Shown here one piece after another: positions 52,410 through 57,650 of a stretch of DNA of 57,650 nucleotides. The stretch covers positions 1 to 57,650 of the forward strand of contig CANRFM010000012.1 of assembly GCA_947629905.1 (NCBI GenBank), read 5' to 3'. The notes below the pieces were generated by a model, which worked only from the letters and a program-made list of their open reading frames with translations, was not told where the DNA came from and did not search any database. Both the position numbers and the translations under genes were made by a program. Numbering within the stretch: the stretch's first letter is position 1; every line of letters begins with the position of its first letter. The DNA comes from an uncultured Clostridia bacterium (GTDB lineage Bacteria > Bacillota > Clostridia > Oscillospirales > Ruminococcaceae).

Positions 52410-53011
52410 CAGAACAGAAAACCTTGCTGCATATCCGGCAGGCGATCATCGTGGAGGGAAAGTATGACAAGATCAAGCTCTCCTCTCTGGTGCGGGCTGT
52501 CATTATCCCCACAAACGGGTTCCGGATCTTCCGGGATGCGGAGATGCTGCAATTGATCCGTCACTATGCGGTTACGACGGGGATTTTGATCTTAACAGAT
52601 TCTGACCGGGCAGGGTTCCGCATCCGCAATTATCTGCGGGGCGCTGTGCCGGAGGGGGATATCCGGAATTTGTATATCCCCGATATTTTCGGCAAGGAAA
52701 AGCGCAAGGAAAAGCCCTCTGCTGAGGGAAAACTCGGCGTGGAGGGCATGGAGGCGGAGATCCTCCGGGAGACGTTCCGGCGGGCAGGGGTGCTTGCCGG
52801 GGAAGCCCCCGCAGGCGAGCCGATCACCCGGAATGACCTGTATTTTGCGGGCTTGAGCGGCAGACCGGACTGTGCGGAAAAGCGCCGTGCTTTGCAAAGG
52901 GAACTGGGGCTGCCGGAATTGCTGTCGGCGCAGGCATTGGCGGAGGTGCTTGGCTCGATGATGACAAGGGAAGAATTTTTGGCGAAATACGCCCGGAAAG
53001 CGGAGGACTGA
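52406..53011 (+). CDS. rnmV: Ribonuclease M5
   Basis: The 201-residue TOPRIM nuclease matures 5S rRNA in low-GC Gram-positive bacteria. The TOPRIM glutamate is in AIIVEGKYDKIKL and the acidic pair is in ILTDSDRAGFRIRNYL, followed by the VEGMEAEIL block. It overlaps holA by 4 bp. Confidence 0.95.
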   Translation: MTEQKTLLHIRQAIIVEGKYDKIKLSSLVRAVIIPTNGFRIFRDAEMLQLIRHYAVTTGILILTDSDRAGFRIRNYLRGAVPEGDIRNLYIPDIFGKEKRKEKPSAEGKLGVEGMEAEILRETFRRAGVLAGEAPAGEPITRNDLYFAGLSGRPDCAEKRRALQRELGLPELLSAQALAEVLGSMMTREEFLAKYARKAED

Positions 53012-53012
53012 T

Positions 53013-54365
53013 ATGTACCTCTCATCCTTTACATTTACGGTGGCACTGCTGCCGGTGGTGCTGCTGTGCTATTCTTTTTTACCGGAACGCTGCAAAAACG
53101 GCTTTTTGCTGCTGTGCAGCCTGTTAATTTACGGCTGGGGCAATCCGGCAAGGCTGCTCTATCCGGCAGCTTTCCTGTGCTTTGACTATGCAGTCGGGCT
53201 GCTGCTTGAACGCTCCAAGCAGAAAAAAACGGCAGCGGCGGCAGTACTGGCTTTTTCGGCAGTGATACAGGCTTTTATGCTGATACAGGTGCGCCATACA
53301 GATCAGGTCAAGACGAATTTTCTGTTCCCGTTTGGCATTGCCGTCTATACGCTGCTGGGACTGGAATACCTGATCGGCATTTACCGCAGCCGTCACACGG
53401 CGGAGACAGACCCCCGGAAACTGGCGCTGTACCTGCTGTTTTTTCCGGTGCTGTATGCCGGACCGCTGATGGGCTATGCGGAATTCCGGAAGCAATTGAC
53501 AGACAGGCAGAGAAGCCTTGCGGGGCTGAGTGAGGGGCTGGCGACTTTTATCCGGGGGCTTGCCCTCAAGGTGGTTTTGGCGGACACATTCGGGTATGTG
53601 TTCCGGGAACTGCGGCAGCCGGCGGAGATGAGTATGCTGACGGCATGGCTGACAACACTGGCATTTTCCATGTACCTGTATTTTGAGCTGTTCGGCTATG
53701 CGGAAATGGCAAGGGGACTGGGAAAATGCTTTGGCTTTTCGCTGCCGGAGAATTTCAGTCAGCCGTTTTTTGCGCCGAGTGTAACTGCCTATATGCAGCG
53801 GTGGAACATGACACTGTCGCTCTGGTTTCAGAAAAATTTCCGGCATTTTCTGTTTCATGAACGGCGAAGCAGGGCTTTCCGGTATCTGGGACTGGTGCTG
53901 ATGTGGGGGCTGATCGGGATATGGTATGGCAGCAGGCCGCAGTTCCTGCTGTGGGGCATCACGATCGGGCTGCTGCTGTTATTGGAACGGTTGGTGCTTG
54001 CACCTTTCATCCGGAAACGCTATGTACTTGGTATGCTTTACACGGGCATTGTGTTACAGTTTGCATGGGTGCTGTTTTTTGCGGAGGATATGGCAGATGC
54101 AGCGCAGATCTGGAAGGCGATGCTTGGTTTCGGGAACGGAATTGCCGATCAGTACGGGATCTACTTCTTCACCTCGTATATCGCTCTGCTGCTGTTGGGG
54201 CTGTATATCGCAACCGACCTGTTCCGCAATATCACGGAACGCCTGATGCGTCCCGGAAAATTGCAGGCGGTGTGGAAACCGCTGATACATGGGGGACTGC
54301 TGCTCTTCAGTCTGGCTTCCATGCTGTACGGGGAACGTGTCACGGGGCTGTTCCTGAAACTGTAG
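53013..54365 (+). CDS. MBOAT-family membrane protein lacking catalytic histidines
   Basis: The 450-residue polytopic protein aligns by eye with AlgI/DltB-type MBOAT O-acyltransferases: LYAGPLMGYAEF, LYFELFGYAEMARGLGK and QRWNMTLSLWFQKN. At the two histidines normally seen as RWH and WHG it has Asn265 (RWN) and Tyr305 (WYG), and the later xHG also reads TIG. Acyl transfer in the usual way is therefore doubtful. About ten membrane helices are predicted. It follows rnmV by 1 bp and precedes a DHHW partner by 15 bp. Confidence 0.83.
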   Translation: MYLSSFTFTVALLPVVLLCYSFLPERCKNGFLLLCSLLIYGWGNPARLLYPAAFLCFDYAVGLLLERSKQKKTAAAAVLAFSAVIQAFMLIQVRHTDQVKTNFLFPFGIAVYTLLGLEYLIGIYRSRHTAETDPRKLALYLLFFPVLYAGPLMGYAEFRKQLTDRQRSLAGLSEGLATFIRGLALKVVLADTFGYVFRELRQPAEMSMLTAWLTTLAFSMYLYFELFGYAEMARGLGKCFGFSLPENFSQPFFAPSVTAYMQRWNMTLSLWFQKNFRHFLFHERRSRAFRYLGLVLMWGLIGIWYGSRPQFLLWGITIGLLLLLERLVLAPFIRKRYVLGMLYTGIVLQFAWVLFFAEDMADAAQIWKAMLGFGNGIADQYGIYFFTSYIALLLLGLYIATDLFRNITERLMRPGKLQAVWKPLIHGGLLLFSLASMLYGERVTGLFLKL

Positions 54366-54380
54366 AAAGGGGGCGCTGCC

Positions 54381-55475
54381 ATGAAAGAAAACCGGGAACA
54401 CCGCCGCATGGTGCTTGTGGTGGTGCTGATCTATCTGATCATGTTAGCCGGTACGGCAAAGGCATTTGTGCCGTCTGCCTTTCCGAAACCGACGGTGAAA
54501 ACCGTGTTCAACGGGGTCTGGGCGTTGCAGCTCGAAAGCTATTTGCAGGAGCATCTTGGGTTTCATGACGTGCTCTTTCAGCTAAAAAGCCGCACCGATC
54601 TGCTGGTCGGGGAGAAGATGATACACGGCGTGTATGTGACGGACGACAGGCTGCTCGAAAAGCTGATAGCGGAGGACGTACCGTCCGCAGCGGAGGCAGC
54701 TGCGCCGGTGAATACGTTCTACACGGAAACAGGGCTGCCGACCTGCTTTGTACTGGTGCCGTCTGCTTCGGAGATCTATGAGACAACACTTCCGGCAAAT
54801 GCCGTCAATGCAGAACAGAGTACACGCATTCAGCAGATCTACAGCGAAATGCACAGCGGTATCCGCTGTGTGGATGCGTACAATGTGCTTTCCTCCATGA
54901 AAGAGGACTATATCTATTACCGGACGGATACGCACTGGACAAATTACGGGGCATACTATGTATACCAGTCAACGATCCAGAAAATGGGCTTTACGCCTGT
55001 GCCGTATCAGCGGTATGTCATTTCGCACCTGAGCACGGAATTTCGGGGCAATCTCTATGCAAGGACGCTGTATGACGGGGTAAAGGCGGATGTGCTTGAC
55101 CTCTACAGCATGGAGGGCGGTGCGGAAATTACCGAAGTACTGGCATATAACGGCGACAGTGTTCCGCAAGACCGGAGTACGATGCTGTACAATGAAAGCG
55201 CTCTCGAAAGCAAGGATATGTATCGGTTTTATCTGGGAAATCCTGCGGAGCGGCTCATCATCCGGACAAATTTAGATAATGGCAAGAAGCTGCTGCTGTT
55301 CAAGGACGGCTTTGCGGACTGCATGGTGCCGTTTCTGTTGCAGCACTACAGCGAAATTTGTGTGGTCGATCTGGAACTGGTCGGGGAGGACTACCTTACT
55401 ATGGCAGACCCGTCGGAATATACGCAGGCGCTGTTTCTGTGCAGTATGAGCAGCTGGGATGATTTATGGAAATAA
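54381..55475 (+). CDS. DHHW/AlgJ-like protein lacking the nucleophile serine
   Basis: The 364-residue protein has an N-terminal membrane helix (about 10-30) and an extracytoplasmic SGNH-like domain of the DHHW family, which pairs with MBOAT proteins in polysaccharide acylation. The Asp-x-His motif is kept at Asp183 and His185 in RTDTHWTNYGAY. The nucleophile block usually read as KDSYA is KDGFA here, with Gly310 in the serine position. It is the last gene of the alaS operon, and the terminator follows. Confidence 0.82.
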   Translation: MKENREHRRMVLVVVLIYLIMLAGTAKAFVPSAFPKPTVKTVFNGVWALQLESYLQEHLGFHDVLFQLKSRTDLLVGEKMIHGVYVTDDRLLEKLIAEDVPSAAEAAAPVNTFYTETGLPTCFVLVPSASEIYETTLPANAVNAEQSTRIQQIYSEMHSGIRCVDAYNVLSSMKEDYIYYRTDTHWTNYGAYYVYQSTIQKMGFTPVPYQRYVISHLSTEFRGNLYARTLYDGVKADVLDLYSMEGGAEITEVLAYNGDSVPQDRSTMLYNESALESKDMYRFYLGNPAERLIIRTNLDNGKKLLLFKDGFADCMVPFLLQHYSEICVVDLELVGEDYLTMADPSEYTQALFLCSMSSWDDLWK

Positions 55476-55479
55476 AAAT

Positions 55480-55520
55480 CGCTGTACCGGGTTTGGCTCC
55501 GGTACAGCGTTTGTTTTTTG
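55480..55520. terminator. Bidirectional terminator between the DHHW and phosphoglucomutase genes
   Basis: CGCTGTACCGG and CCGGTACAGCG form a perfect 11-bp stem with an 8-nt loop. A T-rich run follows on the plus strand and an A-rich run precedes it, so both converging units can stop here. Confidence 0.93.
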
Positions 55521-55525
55521 GCTAT

Positions 55526-57235
55526 TTACTGAAACAATTTGTCGAAGTCCTCGACCAGTTTTGCTTCGGTGGCAAGCGCCTCGTCCATGGTATTGCCGAT
55601 CGTGGTGTAGTAGCACTTGATCTTCGGCTCTGTGCCGGACGGACGGACCACGACCTTTGCACCCTGTTCCAGATCGAATACCAGAACATTGGACTTCGGG
55701 AGTGTGATGGCTGTCTGCTTGCCGGTTTGCTTGTCGGTGGTCAGGCTGGTCTCATAGTCGGAGACGGAAACGACTTTCAGCCCGCCGATGGCAGCCGGCT
55801 GTTCCGTGCGCAGGCTCTCCATGAGCGCGTTCATCTTGTTCATGCCGCTTTCGCCCTCAAATGTGAAGCTCTGGAGCGAATGGCGGAACAGACCGTATTT
55901 CTTGTAGAGGTTCTCCCTTGCCTGCAAAAGCGAAATGCCCTGTGTCCGGTAGTAGGCAGCCATTTCGCAAATGAGCATGGAGGCAACGACAGCATCCTTG
56001 TCACGCACATACGTACCGGCAAGGTAGCCGTAACTTTCCTCAAAGCCGAATACATAGCGGTTCTCCTCGCCCTTTGCTTCGAGCAGACCGATCTGCTCGC
56101 CGATGAACTTGAACCCGGTCAGGACTTCGATGGTCTCCAGTCCGTATTCTTTCGCAATTGCCTTGATGAGGTCGGTGGTCACGATCGTTTTGACAACAAT
56201 AGGACGTTCCGGCATAGTGCCCTTTGCCTTGCGCTGGCTGCAAATGTATTCTGTCAGCAGTGCGCCGACTTCGTTGCCGCTGAACAGGGCATAGTCCTCC
56301 CCGTCCGGTACGGCAATGCCCACACGGTCGGCATCCGGGTCGGTGGCAAGCAGCAGGTCGGGCTTCACCTTGTCGCAGTATTGCAGACCGAGGGAAAGCG
56401 CCTCACGGATCTCAGGATTCGGGTAGGGGCAGGTCGGGAAATTGCCGTCCGGGTTTTCCTGTTCGGCAACGACAGTCACATCCTGAATGCCGATACGGGA
56501 GAGAATCTCACGGACGGGCTTGTTTCCGGTGCCGTTGAGGGGCGTGTAAACGATCTTCAGACCGCTCGATGCGCAGAGTTCCGTATTGATACCCTGTGCG
56601 AGGACGTTCTGATAGTAGCCCTCGATCACATCCTGCCCGATATAGGAAACGATGCCGTCATTGACAGCCTTGTCGAAATCGCAGTACTTCACATCCGTGA
56701 ACAGATTTAGCGAATTGATCTCGTGAATGACCTGTTCAGCAACCTCAAGCGTGATCTGGCAGCCGTCAGCGCCGTAAGCCTTGTAGCCGTTGTACTTGGC
56801 AGGGTTGTGGCTGGCAGTCACCATAATGCCGGCGCTGCAATGCAAAGCACGCACGGCATAGGACAGCATGGGTGTCGGCATCAGTTCAGAATACATATGT
56901 ACCTGAATGCCATTAGCAGCAAGCACCGAAGCGGCAGCTTTGGCAAACAGAGTGGACTTGATGCGGCTGTCATGAGAGATCGCCACGCTTGGCTTATCAA
57001 AGGATTTTTTCACATAATTGGCAAGTCCCTGCGTTGCACGGCGCACGGTGTAGACGTTCATGCGGTTCGTCCCCGCACCAATGACACCCCGAAGCCCGCC
57101 CGTGCCAAATTCCAGATCACGGTAGAAACGGTCACGGATCTCATCCTCCTTGCCGGCAACAGAGCGCAGTTCCTCCTGCAGGTCAGCGTCATCTACTGCT
57201 TTTTCGCACCATTCGTTGTATCGTTCCATTATCAT
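55526..57235 (-). CDS. pgcA: Phosphoglucomutase/phosphomannomutase
   Basis: The 569-residue alpha-D-phosphohexomutase interconverts hexose 1- and 6-phosphates. The phosphoserine loop is GIMVTASHNPAKYNGYK, the metal loop is DPDADRVGI, the sugar loop is GFEESYGY and the phosphate loop is RPSGTEPKIKCY. This is the long form found as PgcA in Firmicutes, feeding UDP-glucose for envelope glycans. ATG 57235 lies seven bases after AGGAGGG. It is a single-gene unit. Confidence 0.96.
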   Translation of the reverse strand: MIMERYNEWCEKAVDDADLQEELRSVAGKEDEIRDRFYRDLEFGTGGLRGVIGAGTNRMNVYTVRRATQGLANYVKKSFDKPSVAISHDSRIKSTLFAKAAASVLAANGIQVHMYSELMPTPMLSYAVRALHCSAGIMVTASHNPAKYNGYKAYGADGCQITLEVAEQVIHEINSLNLFTDVKYCDFDKAVNDGIVSYIGQDVIEGYYQNVLAQGINTELCASSGLKIVYTPLNGTGNKPVREILSRIGIQDVTVVAEQENPDGNFPTCPYPNPEIREALSLGLQYCDKVKPDLLLATDPDADRVGIAVPDGEDYALFSGNEVGALLTEYICSQRKAKGTMPERPIVVKTIVTTDLIKAIAKEYGLETIEVLTGFKFIGEQIGLLEAKGEENRYVFGFEESYGYLAGTYVRDKDAVVASMLICEMAAYYRTQGISLLQARENLYKKYGLFRHSLQSFTFEGESGMNKMNALMESLRTEQPAAIGGLKVVSVSDYETSLTTDKQTGKQTAITLPKSNVLVFDLEQGAKVVVRPSGTEPKIKCYYTTIGNTMDEALATEAKLVEDFDKLFQ

Positions 57236-57292
57236 AGCAATACCCTCCTATACAATTGCAGCCGCATTTGCAGACTGTTGTAGCTCATGCTT

Positions 57293-57321
57293 ATTATACC
57301 ATATTATGCAGGATTTGAAAA
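57293..57321 (-). promoter_or_regulatory. Promoter of the phosphoglucomutase gene
   Basis: On the minus strand TTTTCA (57321-57316) and a perfect TATAAT (57298-57293) are 17 bp apart, with TGG before the -10 making up for the weak -35. The remaining right-end sequence, 57322-57650, is A-rich and holds two plus-strand promoters. I see no gene in it. Confidence 0.65.
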
Positions 57322-57502
57322 GGGGGTAACTGCAAATTTTTTTGCGCAATGCGGCGGCGATTTTTGGACGGAGAAAAATACTTGATGCAGAAAATAGCGA
57401 TGTTTCGCAGAAAATTGTTGCAAAAGAAGCGAAAAAGCGCTTTGAGAACAGAATGTAAAGGAAGTGGAGAAAAAAGAGAAAAAATTTGTGCATTTTTCCA
57501 AC

Positions 57503-57531
57503 TTGACGTACCCGAAAAAATATGCTATAAT
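57503..57531 (+). promoter_or_regulatory. First of two tandem promoters at the right edge
   Basis: TTGACG (57503-57508) and a perfect TATAAT (57526-57531) are 17 bp apart with TGC before the -10. It fires toward the right edge. Confidence 0.82.
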
Positions 57532-57617
57532 AATAAAGCTGTCACACGAAAAGCGTGGAACGGCGCAAGACCACAAGCCAAGCCGAAAAGAAAAAATAAA
57601 AATTTTTGAAAAAAGGC

Positions 57618-57646
57618 TTGACAAGAGAAACGAAATGTGGTATAAT
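57618..57646 (+). promoter_or_regulatory. Second tandem promoter at the right edge
   Basis: Perfect TTGACA (57618-57623) and perfect TATAAT (57641-57646) are 17 bp apart with a TGTGG extended -10, preceded by an A-rich UP-element-like stretch. The pair resembles promoters of rRNA or other very highly expressed operons. Confidence 0.88.
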
Positions 57647-57650
57647 AAAA

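Noticed and set aside
55466..56710. A 414-codon plus-strand frame
   Set aside because: It is antisense to the phosphoglucomutase gene, starts inside the terminator region and lacks a ribosome-binding site.
57349..57609. An 86-codon plus-strand frame at the right edge
   Set aside because: It has no ribosome-binding site, is Lys/Arg-rich low complexity, and runs over a strong promoter.
1..57650. Search for defence systems, prophage, insertion sequences and toxin-antitoxin pairs
   Set aside because: No integrase, transposase, terminase, nuclease-rich cluster or small paired genes were found; gene content and strand blocks look like stable core chromosome.

Overview
The window is about 57.6 kb of chromosomal DNA from a low-mobility, housekeeping-rich region of a Gram-positive Firmicute. 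The moderately high GC content, strong AGGAGG ribosome-binding sites, the ylxM-ffh-rpsP-khpA-rimM-trmD and rimP-nusA-ylxR-ylxQ-infB-rbfA orders, ribonuclease M5, lipobox lipoproteins and the Gld-type ABC cluster all point to a Clostridia/Oscillospiraceae (Ruminococcus-like) gut bacterium. The species cannot be settled from the sequence alone. No transposase, phage gene, CRISPR array, recognised defence system or rRNA gene is present. The only RNA gene seen is a tRNA-Pro(UGG).

Layout. 0.2-2.6 kb (minus): chain-length regulator and phosphoglycosyl transferase, the edge of an exopolysaccharide locus. 3.0-5.5 kb (plus): a CobW metallochaperone with a histidine-rich tandem repeat, a degenerate CobW fused to a DUF1980-like domain, and a MIF-type tautomerase. 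5.6-9.2 kb (plus): SRP/ribosome maturation operon. 9.3-10.9 kb (plus): IscS-IscU. 10.9-15.4 kb (minus): small membrane protein, ProS, NagZ-like lipoprotein, HD hydrolase, hotdog protein and CYTH protein. 15.5 kb: tRNA-Pro. 15.7-16.8 kb: membrane protein of unknown role. 16.9-22.8 kb (minus): Gld-type ABC transporter, DUF4340 protein, small unknown protein and cyclophilin lipoprotein. 22.9-31.0 kb (minus): the rimP-nusA-infB-rbfA-nrnA-truB-ribF operon. 31.2-32.4 kb: DUF1015 protein. 32.7-37.4 kb (plus): solute-binding lipoprotein, flippase, DeoD, DUF896. 37.5-41.6 kb (minus): a NUDIX-fold NrtR-like regulator, PduL, PncA, PncB and MtnN, apparently an NAD/nucleoside salvage cluster. 41.9-45.6 kb (plus): intracellular BspA-like leucine-rich repeat protein, metallophosphoesterase, PptA-type tautomerase, Maf. 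45.7-55.5 kb (plus): AlaS, HIT, phosphoribosyltransferase, ComEC, HolA, RNase M5, MBOAT and DHHW proteins. 55.5-57.2 kb (minus): phosphoglucomutase. The window ends in two tandem consensus promoters firing out of the right edge.

The most interesting signal is a set of enzyme-family members that have lost key residues while keeping intact reading frames. The MBOAT acyltransferase lacks both family histidines, and its DHHW partner lacks the nucleophile serine. ComEC keeps a C-terminal nuclease-like domain without metal ligands. The NagZ-like lipoprotein has Asn in place of the acid/base-dyad Asp. The NUDIX protein has a broken NUDIX box, as expected for an NrtR-type regulator, and two matching operator-like repeats three helical turns apart lie on its own promoter. 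Most promoters are sigma-A type with exact 17-bp spacing, often with a TGG-extended -10, and several carry CCGGAAA at nearly the same place in the spacer.
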